Shown: positions 1 through 6,776, counted from the stretch's first letter. The stretch is 9,307 nt of DNA from Pseudomonadota bacterium (GCA_023427925.1 JAEYZS010000243.1:1-9307), one strand, 5' to 3'. Numbers and translations are program-made. The notes: generated by a model from the letters alone, not told the origin.

Positions 1-470
1 AAATAGTCGTCTATAGATTCGTACTCTGGGATTCCTTCGTAATTTAAATATCGTTGACAAAAAAGGCCTCTGTTCTCCAAATGGGCGAAGTGCCGACCCA
101 CCGATTGATTTGGGCAGTAGAAAAGCTCATCGATATCAATATGCAATATCCAATCGATGTCGTCTTTTTTTGCCATTTCAAGTGCTATCTCGGCATTGAG
201 TATTTGTCGAGCCATTGGCTCCGCTTGAATTCTATCTCTAAAATGAGCGTAGCGTTTATAAGCCCTTGTTTCAGTCCACTTACTCATTAGGAACAAGTCA
301 GAAATTATCGTGGTCACGGCAGGCCGGTCCCTAACCAACTTGATTGCACTATCACTCGGGTCATCGAAAAACAAATAGATATGGTCGAACCCAATTCTTA
401 AATGATAATTAACAAAACTATCAACTATTTTTTCACCATCAATCAAAGTAGTTACTATTGCTGTTCTCAT
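1..470 (-). CDS. GT2-like glycosyltransferase, N-terminal part (cut by window edge)
   Basis: The frame is open from an ATG at 470 to the left edge with no stop, giving 156 complete codons; the C-terminus lies outside the window. The protein begins MRTAIVTTLIDGEKIVDSFV, followed by an acidic stretch FFDDPSD (residues 34-40) and the motif WILHIDIDELF (107-117). That motif holds a DxD pair (D112, D114), the usual metal and nucleotide-sugar site of GT-A glycosyltransferases. The early 'nYH...iGfdhiylfDdpS' pattern and the late 'W....D.DE' pattern are typical of GT2-like proteins such as the Glyco_tranf_2_4 group. Its likely role is to transfer a sugar from a nucleotide donor in the cytoplasm; donor and acceptor are unknown. 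The start overlaps the stop of the upstream condensation-domain gene (ATGA, 467-470), so translation is probably coupled. The plus-strand open frame at 54-290 is its antisense shadow. Confidence 0.77.
   Translation of the reverse strand, partial: MRTAIVTTLIDGEKIVDSFVNYHLRIGFDHIYLFFDDPSDSAIKLVRDRPAVTTIISDLFLMSKWTETRAYKRYAHFRDRIQAEPMARQILNAEIALEMAKKDDIDWILHIDIDELFYCPNQSVGRHFAHLENRGLFCQRYLNYEGIPEYESIDDY
467..470 (-). promoter_or_regulatory. ATGA stop/start overlap (translational coupling)
   Basis: Read on the minus strand the four bases are ATGA. TGA (467-469) ends the condensation-domain gene and ATG (468-470) starts the glycosyltransferase gene. No Shine-Dalgarno sequence is visible before this ATG, so re-initiation by ribosomes finishing the upstream gene is the likely mode. 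The glycosyltransferase would then be made together with the condensation-domain protein. Confidence 0.7.
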
Positions 471-1825
471 AATTCATCGTGACAAAACATAGTCTTAAGT
501 TTCTCCAAAGTGATATCAAGCTTTCCGATAAATAGCGTCACAATTTGGAAATATATTTTTGCGAACCTGTCAATACGATCAACATCATAGAGAGCAGAAT
601 CATAGCAGTATCTGAGGCAATACCCGTCATAAAATTCCTCGACAGTAAGTGACAAGGGAAAATATCCATTATCAGGATTATGTGAAAGCCAGCCATGATC
701 AATCGAGCCGATCGTGTTGTTCGAACGAATAGTCAAAAAGTTAAAATGAAACAAACATTGCTCACTAACGCGAAATTCGTCTGGCTCAACTACTTCACAT
801 AATGGGTATCGGCATGACTGCAAGAAATCTGCATAGACTCTCTGCAGTACATGTTTCAGTGTCATTGACGGATTCAAACTGGCCTTCACATAAATTTGAC
901 AAGCAAGGTTCCCAACTATATTTTTACTTTCAACCGTGGAACGCCCGGGTAAAAAGGCCATAATGAGTAATTTCTCCAGGTCATAGCAAATAAAAATACA
1001 TGCAAAAAAAGCAGAAAGTAGAACAGCATGCGGCGTCGCTCCCCACTTCTTTCCTAAACAAATAATTCGAGACTTATCGCCCAACACATGTGCAAAACTG
1101 AACCAACATTTGCCTCTTGCAACGTGGCTGTCAATGCCCTTGCTTTCTACTCCAAGATTTCGAAGTAATTGACTTTTACCAGTCGGAAAAAGATATTCAC
1201 GAAATTTTCCTTTCCAGTAATTATTAAGCCTTTCGAGATATTCATGCGTCATATTCGATCGACGGAGTTCTAGAAATTCTCTGAGTTGCATAGCGATCGG
1301 AGGCGGGTTAAACGTGGACGATTCCTGAAGCTTTTGGTAAAACTCAAACAACTCGCCTTTCACTATACTCAAAGTTTGAGCATCAGAAATGATATGGTGA
1401 CAGGAAAACAAAAATATAAATTCATTTTGTGCCACCTTGACCAAAACTAATTTACACAAAGGGATTTTGCTCAAATCCTGAAATTCACTGTCTTTTATTT
1501 TTAGTCTTAATCTCTGAAATCTTGCGCACTGGTCATCTCTTAGGCAGTTCGTCCAGTCAAAAAATTGGATCTTAAACATTTCGGCGTCAAATTCATGTAC
1601 CTCTTGCCATAGTATACCTTTGCGATAGAAAAAGGAAGTTCTCAGAGACTCATGTCTTGCCACGAGAATATGATAGGCTCTTTGAAATCGGCCGAAATCA
1701 ATGTCGAAAGTAGAATCCCAAACCTGCAAATTTGGCATTGGATGACTTTGCTTCATATCAACCAATAGATGGGTCATCCAAACCGATTTTTGAGATAATG
1801 CCGCTTGAAAAATATTTGGTCCCAC
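467..1825 (-). CDS. Free-standing NRPS-type condensation-domain protein
   Basis: This 452-residue protein is one condensation (C) domain with nothing attached: no adenylation, carrier or thioesterase domain. Visible C-domain landmarks are an N-terminal LSQ (residues 10-12), ARHESLRTSFF (56-66), the catalytic-type motif SCHHIISDAQ (141-150), GATPHAVLLSAFFA (262-275) and PGRSTVESKNIVGN (293-306). The HHxxxD core is intact (H143, H144, D148), but the Gly that normally follows is Ala. C domains and relatives such as PapA and WS/DGAT acyltransferases join an activated acyl or aminoacyl group to an amine or alcohol, so an amide or ester transferase is likely; substrates cannot be read from sequence. 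The start is GTG at 1823-1825. An in-frame TGA lies directly upstream and the next ATG (codon 17) would remove the LSQ motif, so GTG is the best choice. It follows the oxidoreductase gene by 12 bp and overlaps the glycosyltransferase start by 4 bp. Confidence 0.85.
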   Translation of the reverse strand: MGPNIFQAALSQKSVWMTHLLVDMKQSHPMPNLQVWDSTFDIDFGRFQRAYHILVARHESLRTSFFYRKGILWQEVHEFDAEMFKIQFFDWTNCLRDDQCARFQRLRLKIKDSEFQDLSKIPLCKLVLVKVAQNEFIFLFSCHHIISDAQTLSIVKGELFEFYQKLQESSTFNPPPIAMQLREFLELRRSNMTHEYLERLNNYWKGKFREYLFPTGKSQLLRNLGVESKGIDSHVARGKCWFSFAHVLGDKSRIICLGKKWGATPHAVLLSAFFACIFICYDLEKLLIMAFLPGRSTVESKNIVGNLACQIYVKASLNPSMTLKHVLQRVYADFLQSCRYPLCEVVEPDEFRVSEQCLFHFNFLTIRSNNTIGSIDHGWLSHNPDNGYFPLSLTVEEFYDGYCLRYCYDSALYDVDRIDRFAKIYFQIVTLFIGKLDITLEKLKTMFCHDEL

Positions 1826-1837
1826 TCAAAATGTTAT

Positions 1838-2821
1838 TTAAATCGATCGACTTTTTGCAAATTGATACAGCATCTCGATTAGTTCGACACGCTCCAATAT
1901 TTTTGTCATTTCCTCCGGATTTTCCCTCTTCTCTATCATTCGCTTAAAGTGATTAAGCTGATTGCAATAATAGTTCATAGGATCAAAAACAATTTTTTTG
2001 AACTTTCCACTTTGACTAATATTTACGACGAGCCTATGACCAAACGCAGGAGAAAAAAAATTTAGCACTTTCAGGGAGGCATTTTCAAATGTTAACGTGT
2101 GAAGGGCCTCAAACGGGTCTTCATAAGAAGTATAAAAACTACAGTGCATCCCCTCTTCAAAATACAATTGAGCATGGAACTTAAGATCAATTCCGTTAGG
2201 GCCGCTAAATTGAGAACTGGCATCGAAATTAAGGAGATTGATATTTAAACAACTTTGGAGGAATTGAATCCAATATGGCGAATTGTCTAAAAAGACACCA
2301 CCGCCTCGTAGCGGGAAAAGTCGATAAGAATTGGGTTCAATCTTCGACATTAATTCATACGAAAATCTCGTGTCGATTGCCAGTAACCTCCCGTATAACT
2401 TGCTTTCTACAACCTCTCTAATATATCCTTGCCAAGGATGAGACTGGGTCATAATTCCCTCATGTAGGACGACTTTATTATTTCGGACAACATCATTGAT
2501 TTTTTGAAATTCAGCGCTTCCCAAACAAATCGGCTTTTCCACCAATATGTGCTTTTTATGCGTTGCGGCCGCAACTATCCATTCACAATGTAAGTTATTT
2601 GCTAAAGGAATATACACTGCATCAATGCTCTTGTCATCAAGAACGCTTTGATAATCTTCGTAAACAGTAGGAATGCCATATCTGGCAGAAAAAAGGCGAG
2701 CTCTTTCATAGTTCGACGATGCTATCCCGGCTATTTGGACATCAGGAGTCATCGAAACTGGATATATTATAGCTTTATAACATATTTCTGCCGCACCGAT
2801 AATGCCTATTCTAATACTCAT
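1838..2821 (-). CDS. Gfo/Idh/MocA-family NAD(P)-dependent oxidoreductase
   Basis: The 327-residue length is normal for the family. The N-terminal Rossmann fold starts IRIGIIGAAEI (residues 3-13), with the nucleotide-binding GxxGxA turn. Then come YEDYQSVLDD (54-63), DAVYIPLANNLH (67-78) and the family signature HILVEKP (91-97), whose Lys96 is the usual catalytic or cofactor-contacting lysine. The C-terminal half has the substrate-domain features HPW (128-130) and RGGGVFLDNSPYW (172-184). The overall pattern is closest to the sugar and trans-dihydrodiol dehydrogenase-like branch, but the usual 'D.G.H/Y' site reads DNSPY here, so the substrate is uncertain. A sugar or a cyclic imine or ketone are options; the thiazolinyl imine reductases of siderophore pathways share this fold, but nothing here specifically points to them. 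The start is ATG at 2819-2821 without a clear Shine-Dalgarno site. The gene lies 40 bp after the radical SAM gene and 12 bp before the condensation-domain gene. Confidence 0.9.
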   Translation of the reverse strand: MSIRIGIIGAAEICYKAIIYPVSMTPDVQIAGIASSNYERARLFSARYGIPTVYEDYQSVLDDKSIDAVYIPLANNLHCEWIVAAATHKKHILVEKPICLGSAEFQKINDVVRNNKVVLHEGIMTQSHPWQGYIREVVESKLYGRLLAIDTRFSYELMSKIEPNSYRLFPLRGGGVFLDNSPYWIQFLQSCLNINLLNFDASSQFSGPNGIDLKFHAQLYFEEGMHCSFYTSYEDPFEALHTLTFENASLKVLNFFSPAFGHRLVVNISQSGKFKKIVFDPMNYYCNQLNHFKRMIEKRENPEEMTKILERVELIEMLYQFAKSRSI

Positions 2822-2861
2822 TGCGGTAACTCAATATCAAAAAAATACCGCCACATATTCT

Positions 2862-3938
2862 CTATTTCCTTAAACTTTGACTTGTATGATACCTAGAACA
2901 GCCGGTACAAATCGAATACAACTGTTTCTTTAGATACGATCTAACTCTTGTAGCAGAATCGCCATTCCAAATTTCCATAAAACTTCTTTCCTTAATGTTA
3001 CCAATTGAATTGTCATAAAAAGTATGGCACAGCGTTACATCGCCTTTTGCCGAGATTTCGGCATACTTCCATGGAAGCGAACATGATGTTTTTCTATTTG
3101 AAATTTTATCCCAATCACCCTTAAAATAATTCTTAATATTTGCACTCGAATAATCTCGTGGAGCCGTTAATAAGTTCACACCAAACGCATTGCACTTTGA
3201 CTTAACTGCTAAAATTTGCTTATTCACTAGCTGGTGGTCTATTTTTGAAAATTCTTCAATTTCCTTAATTAACCCTCTCGCGTGCGTAGCTCCTTCATGC
3301 TTGTCAAAGTGTTCTATTAGTAATTCGTCGTAATCCCTCCACTCCTGAAAAAGGAGGAAATTTTGAAATTCAATACTTATGTTATCAATTTTAGTTAGGT
3401 CCAAATCATGACAGAATAATTGTTCAATACCTTCAAAATTGACAGGAGTAACAATAAAAGTAATCCCAATCTCAGGCTTCGTCGAGCCATTCTTTGACCT
3501 TAAATCATAAAGTTTGTCTATCCCAAGAATCACCTTTTGAAATACACCATTTCCTCTCTGCTTGTCGTTCAATATCTGGGGGCCGTCAAGTGAAACCCAT
3601 ATTCTATCTGTCCGACTTTCAACTAAATTCAATGCATTTCGCGACAATGTCGTTCCATTTGTGTCAATATAAATTTCGCCTTTGTGGTCTTTTACCTTTT
3701 TTATAATCCGCCAAATATTTTTATAAAGCAATGGTTCACCACCAAACAAACCAATATATGGTTCGAATGCCAGACATTCGTCAATAACCTTTACGATCAA
3801 ATCTTCAGGCAGGTAACTCAGTGAGCTCGGTTTTTTTTCGAGATAGATGCCCTTGTCGCCCCACTGATAGCACATAAAGCACCTTAAATTGCAAATTTCA
3901 TTTAACTGAAAGACGATCCACTTTGGAGCAAGAATCAT
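2862..3938 (-). CDS. Radical SAM/SPASM protein (second of a tandem pair)
   Basis: This 358-residue protein has the radical SAM cluster motif CNLRCFMC (C16, C20, C23), which binds a 4Fe-4S cluster that cleaves S-adenosylmethionine to a 5'-deoxyadenosyl radical. The SAM-binding GGEP is at 66-69, and IYIDTNGTTL (89-98) and IWVSLDGP (113-120) are further core strands. The C-terminal part is a SPASM domain with C286, C304, C344 and C347 as probable ligands of an auxiliary 4Fe-4S cluster, plus the familiar SIGNIKERSFMEIWNG stretch (311-326). SPASM enzymes modify peptides (RiPP maturation), anaerobically mature sulfatases, or act on sugars; the target here is not evident. The motif lies only 16 residues from the N-terminus, so there is no room for a RiPP-recognition domain before it. 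The gene starts 32 bp after its partner, with a good Shine-Dalgarno site, and is probably co-transcribed with it. Confidence 0.93.
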   Translation of the reverse strand: MILAPKWIVFQLNEICNLRCFMCYQWGDKGIYLEKKPSSLSYLPEDLIVKVIDECLAFEPYIGLFGGEPLLYKNIWRIIKKVKDHKGEIYIDTNGTTLSRNALNLVESRTDRIWVSLDGPQILNDKQRGNGVFQKVILGIDKLYDLRSKNGSTKPEIGITFIVTPVNFEGIEQLFCHDLDLTKIDNISIEFQNFLLFQEWRDYDELLIEHFDKHEGATHARGLIKEIEEFSKIDHQLVNKQILAVKSKCNAFGVNLLTAPRDYSSANIKNYFKGDWDKISNRKTSCSLPWKYAEISAKGDVTLCHTFYDNSIGNIKERSFMEIWNGDSATRVRSYLKKQLYSICTGCSRYHTSQSLRK

Positions 3939-3945
3939 GCGATAT

Positions 3946-3949
3946 CCTC
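3946..3949 (-). promoter_or_regulatory. Shine-Dalgarno-like GAGG before the second radical SAM gene
   Basis: On the minus strand GAGG sits seven bases before the ATG at 3938, an ideal spacing. It supports that start. It also stands out because the other starts in the window have no comparable purine-rich site. Confidence 0.55.
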
Positions 3950-3970
3950 AAATAATAATTGAAAAAGAAA

Positions 3971-5128
3971 TTACACCCCATTCAAATATAAAATCACACA
4001 TTTTGAACAAATAGGCATGAGTCCGCATTTTATCTCTTTCCGAATCTTGTTGTACTTTTCTCCCTGCCAAATCTCCATCAAGCTTTCTTCATTAAGATTT
4101 CCAACACTGAATTCCGGGAAAAATTTGCACGGGCCAGCACTCCCATCTGCCAAAATATCTATCCTGTTCGCTAATCCTAGGCATTGAGATCTATTCATCG
4201 CAGTTTTGCTATTACCAGATATAAAATCTTCCAGTTCTGCGACCTTCAATGATGGTTGAATTCTAATTCTAACATTCCAACGTTGGGACTCAAGTAACGC
4301 TATCTGGAGCTTGAGCTCATTCACGACTTCGTTACTTAAATGAAATGTATAGGAATGCCAACTTGGATTTTCTACTTCAGACTTCAGCCAAGAAAATTTC
4401 ATCTTATAGTAAGAATCCATCTCAGAGGCAAGGTTCGGAGAAATATACCATGGAAAACCAAAATAGACTGTATCGACGTTGAGGCTCTCGAAAAACTTCA
4501 TGAATTCATACATTTTCGGAATCATCAAATCACTTAGAACGCAGTATACAGAAACGCTTCCCTTGAAAATATTTTGTCTTTTGAGGGAGAGCAAAAGTCG
4601 AATGTTTTCTATAATCTTGCTAAAGGTTCCCTTTCCTCTAATAGTGTCATGCTCAGTCTCAAATCCATCGAGACTAATCAGTAGTGCCAGATTCTCTGAT
4701 ATACTTAAAATCGAATCCAACTTTGGCTGAATAAGTAATCCGTTTGTACAGACGACGGTCCATCTCGGGTCATGTTCAAGCATTTTACAAAATTGGTCCC
4801 AATGCTTATAGATCATTGGCTCCCCTCCCCAAAGATACAAATTGGATTTAACGGGTTTTGTTTCATCCAACACCCTTCGTAGGATATCAATATCCAATTC
4901 GTTATTTATTTTGGACTTATTATAGCTATTGAAAAAACCAGACTCATTCCATTGATAACAATGCCCACATCTTAGATTGCATCTGTACGTCAACTGAATA
5001 CCGATTTCTTCCGGGATATCGGCCGACAATTTATTTTTTGAGGGTAACTTCAGGGCTTCGCTTTTAAGGCGAGCTATTTTTTTTGCCCGTTCGAAAGATT
5101 TAATATCAAACTTAACGTTAGTCTTCAT
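3971..5128 (-). CDS. Radical SAM/SPASM protein (first of a tandem pair)
   Basis: This 385-residue protein has a lysine-rich N-terminal extension of about 40 residues. The radical SAM motif CNLRCGHC follows (C50, C54, C57), then GGEP (101-104), WTVVCTNGLL (123-132) and ALLISLDGFE (148-157). The C-terminal SPASM region has C316, C334, C374 and C377 (C368 is a further candidate) and the stretch VGNLNEESLMEIWQGE (342-357). It should therefore carry two or more Fe-S clusters and do radical chemistry on a peptide- or sugar-like substrate. It shares details with its downstream neighbour: YQW right after the third cysteine, IYK after GGEP, and MEIW in the SPASM domain. The two look like diverged paralogues. 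The ATG at 5126-5128 has no clear Shine-Dalgarno site. It is the first confident gene of the operon. The extra N-terminal segment is too short to be sure of a peptide-binding domain. Confidence 0.93.
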   Translation of the reverse strand: MKTNVKFDIKSFERAKKIARLKSEALKLPSKNKLSADIPEEIGIQLTYRCNLRCGHCYQWNESGFFNSYNKSKINNELDIDILRRVLDETKPVKSNLYLWGGEPMIYKHWDQFCKMLEHDPRWTVVCTNGLLIQPKLDSILSISENLALLISLDGFETEHDTIRGKGTFSKIIENIRLLLSLKRQNIFKGSVSVYCVLSDLMIPKMYEFMKFFESLNVDTVYFGFPWYISPNLASEMDSYYKMKFSWLKSEVENPSWHSYTFHLSNEVVNELKLQIALLESQRWNVRIRIQPSLKVAELEDFISGNSKTAMNRSQCLGLANRIDILADGSAGPCKFFPEFSVGNLNEESLMEIWQGEKYNKIRKEIKCGLMPICSKCVILYLNGV

Positions 5129-5149
5129 AAAATCTGTAATATTCTATAC

Positions 5150-5395
5150 TCACAACTTGTCCCTCGCCGTAAATTTGGCACCTTCTGCCTGCGGCCGTTG
5201 CTGAACTCTATTAAATTTAGGCCTTACAACATAAACTTCCAAAGGAAAGTGATTGGAAAATTTATGTAAGTTTAAAATACCATTCTTGTAGCCTACAAGA
5301 TAAGTATCCGGCGAACGCGTCTTTCGTCCCCTTCTCCAGCACCATAGCTTGGCGTAAAACAAGATAACTATGTCAATAGATAGACAAAACAACAA
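5150..5395 (-). pseudogene. Doubtful 81-codon open frame, possible 3' gene fragment or small peptide gene
   Basis: I do not recognise this frame. It can start only at TTG (5393-5395); there is no in-frame ATG or GTG anywhere in it. It reads open upstream to about 5494, where it runs antisense into the IS66 remnant. The N-terminal third is hydrophobic (IDIVILFYAKLWCW, residues 7-20) and the rest is basic with several aromatic residues (HKFSNHFPLEVYVVRPKF, 44-61), ending in ARDKL. Codons of the second half look like ordinary coding sequence of the neighbours. It ends 21 bp before the first radical SAM gene and is on the same strand. Two readings fit: the 3' end of a gene whose start was lost when the IS66 element arrived, or a small protein of the operon. 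The lack of an ATG favours the first. Confidence 0.22.
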
Positions 5396-5484
5396 TTTGA
5401 TGTTTCTTTGATTGAAGTGGAAGAAGAGAGAACAAACGCAACGGAAATTCTGTAAAGAAAGGATTTGGATTGTTAGCAGTTCTA

Positions 5485-5678
5485 ATACAGTGTTCTATAA
5501 GTAAACTCATGAGATGTCGGGATAGTTGTCAGCCGATCAAGCGATTGGCCCTGTTTGATTATTGGGAGGGTCGGGACGCGAAGGTCCGGAAGATAGTCTA
5601 AGAGATTTTAGGGGTTGGCTTCAGTCAGACGGATATGCTGTTTACGAACAGTTGAATAGTAAAGAAATAAACTATTGA
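5485..5678 (+). pseudogene. Remnant of an IS66-family transposase (TnpC-like)
   Basis: No intact gene remains, but two frames on the plus strand give consecutive pieces of an IS66-type transposase core. From 5485 one frame reads ...QPIKRLALFDYWEGRDAKV... before a TAA at 5599-5601. From 5613, in a different frame, it continues GWLQSDGYAVYEQLNSKE... to a TGA at 5676-5678. The 'LFDY..GR' block followed by 'G.LQSDGYAVY' is the conserved order in IS66 transposases, where the Asp of SDGY is part of the catalytic core. A frameshift plus stops show it is dead. The next stretch (to about 5720) may hold more decayed sequence, but I cannot align it. The N-terminal part and the ends of the element are not visible, so it is a fragment. 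It lies between the methyltransferase and the radical SAM operon. Confidence 0.72.
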
Positions 5679-5866
5679 ACTGTGCCGCGTATGGAACCTT
5701 ATGCTAAAATTTACGCTCACGTCAACTAATATTCATCGAGTGAACAACACTCCTGCTAGAGTGCTGGATGGAATATCAGGTACCCGAGAATTCAGAAGTA
5801 ATTAAGAATATACTACAAAAAAAGGAAAAAAATACATATAAAAGGTAGGGAACGCCAAGTTGGGCG
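5679..5866. other. Intergenic stretch without a recognisable gene
   Basis: No open frame of note on either strand. It probably contains further decayed insertion-sequence DNA. A small inverted repeat, CACTC at 5748-5752 with GAGTG at 5759-5763, and a purine-rich tract at about 5816-5834 are the only structures seen. Confidence 0.5.
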
Positions 5867-5868
5867 TC
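5817..5868 (-). terminator. Possible terminator after the methyltransferase gene
   Basis: On the minus strand ACGCC and GGCGT (about 5852-5868) can form a short stem with a six-base loop, beginning right at the methyltransferase stop codon. A T-rich stretch with two runs of about seven T follows, but more than 15 bases away. The stem is short and the T run is not adjacent, so this is a weak call. Confidence 0.3.
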
Positions 5869-6544
5869 AATAGATTTCCAAATTGAAACTTGGTCCCTTC
5901 AGAAAATAACCGAGGGTACCGTTTTTTATTGTAAAACTGATATTGAACGTCCTCGCCCATTGACCTGCAATCCAAATCTCTCCTGGTCTATCGACGTCAT
6001 CAAGGTAGAGAGAGAACTCATCGGCGAGCATCGTATGGATATACGCAAAAGCAGGATATCGTGACTTGGCAATTTTTTGATTCATTGCCGGTGGCCCATC
6101 CACTAATACTAAATCGAAGTGTACAGAGTTAGTTAGCTTGGCGTCAAGTATTGCTGTATCGTACCACAGGTTTTCCTCGACGGCGATCGAATAATTTGCT
6201 AGAGGAGCGTAGATAAATGTTATGATATCATCCAGGTTTTCACTTTTTACAATAGATATTAATGAATCATGCCAATGTTTGTCGTGCTCAACAGAGACAA
6301 TTCTAGACTTCAAATCATGCATTTTTATGGCTCTTGCAATTAAGATTGTAGAGATTCCAGATCCGAATTCGAGGATATTGGTTCTTTTATTTAGTATGAC
6401 ATCGTTAAGAATATAGGCAAGATTTGCGGGTGCCAAGCTTGAAGTTGTGAAAGGAAGGAACCGGTTGCCAAGAAGGGGCTGAATTAGATTTAGGGAATAC
6501 AGGTTAAGGAACGCCCTATTGATCAGACTGTTTTCTAGATTCAT
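5867..6544 (-). CDS. Class I SAM-dependent methyltransferase
   Basis: A 225-residue protein when started at the ATG at 6542-6544. The frame is also open to a TTG at 6554-6556, which would add four residues, but ATG is preferred. Motif I of the Rossmann-like methyltransferase fold is ILEFGSGISTILIA (residues 57-70). The acidic end of strand 2 is VSVEHD (83-88), which contacts the ribose of S-adenosylmethionine, and strand 4 is FDLVLVDGPP (143-152). This set resembles the Methyltransf_24 type often found among glycan and secondary-metabolite genes. The methyl acceptor cannot be told from sequence. It is transcribed in the same direction as the radical SAM operon but is separated from it by about 740 bp holding the IS66 remnant, so it may once have been part of the same transcription unit. 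No signal peptide or membrane segment is seen, so it should be cytoplasmic. Confidence 0.86.
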   Translation of the reverse strand: MNLENSLINRAFLNLYSLNLIQPLLGNRFLPFTTSSLAPANLAYILNDVILNKRTNILEFGSGISTILIARAIKMHDLKSRIVSVEHDKHWHDSLISIVKSENLDDIITFIYAPLANYSIAVEENLWYDTAILDAKLTNSVHFDLVLVDGPPAMNQKIAKSRYPAFAYIHTMLADEFSLYLDDVDRPGEIWIAGQWARTFNISFTIKNGTLGYFLKGPSFNLEIY

Positions 6545-6609
6545 CTCAGTTAACAATGTTGAAATCGTACGGTTGTAATGCTTGGACTTCTATGTCACAT
6601 CAATTGAAA

Positions 6610-6768
6610 TTAAGTAAAAAAAATTAATCTTTCCAAAGCATCTCCCTCGATTGATGCTTCTTTCCTGAATAGGCTAACAAGCCGAAATACTTCATCAAAG
6701 ATATTCAATTGGACGATCAGCAGCATCTTCACACTAAACATTTGACTTCGGGTAAAATCTAGAGATGG
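6610..6768 (-). pseudogene. 3' end of an unidentified reading frame, apparently cut by the IS21 element
   Basis: A minus-strand frame is open for 52 codons from the inferred IS21 boundary (about 6769) to a TAA at 6610-6612, and stops shortly inside the IS sequence on the other side. The end contains a plausible amphipathic helix, IFDEVFRLVSLFRKEASIEG (residues 23-42). It could be the C-terminus of a gene interrupted by the insertion, lying 65 bp upstream of the methyltransferase on the same strand. Internal ATGs at 6741 and 6726 could also start a 43- or 38-residue peptide. I do not recognise a family, and a 52-codon frame can arise by chance in AT-rich DNA. Confidence 0.3.
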
Positions 6769-6776
6769 CTGTGACT

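Noticed and set aside
54..290. Plus-strand 78-codon open frame
   Set aside because: It lies entirely antisense to the glycosyltransferase frame, which carries clear family motifs.
1732..1947. Plus-strand open frame across the condensation-domain/oxidoreductase junction
   Set aside because: Antisense to the ends of two well-supported genes, with no recognisable motif.
2648..4730. Plus-strand open frames at 2648-2896, 3494-3706, 4340-4537 and 4479-4730
   Set aside because: All are antisense shadows of the oxidoreductase and radical SAM genes; two of them also overlap each other.
5129..5500. Search for a Bacteroidota-type promoter (TTTG ... TAnnTTTG) before the radical SAM operon
   Set aside because: No convincing match at suitable spacing was seen on the minus strand.
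5748..5763. Inverted repeat CACTC/GAGTG as a terminator or IS end
   Set aside because: Only a 5-bp stem, no adjacent T run on either strand, and no match to other ends; likely chance.
6222..6416. Plus-strand 64-codon open frame
   Set aside because: Antisense to the methyltransferase core, covering its SAM-binding motifs.
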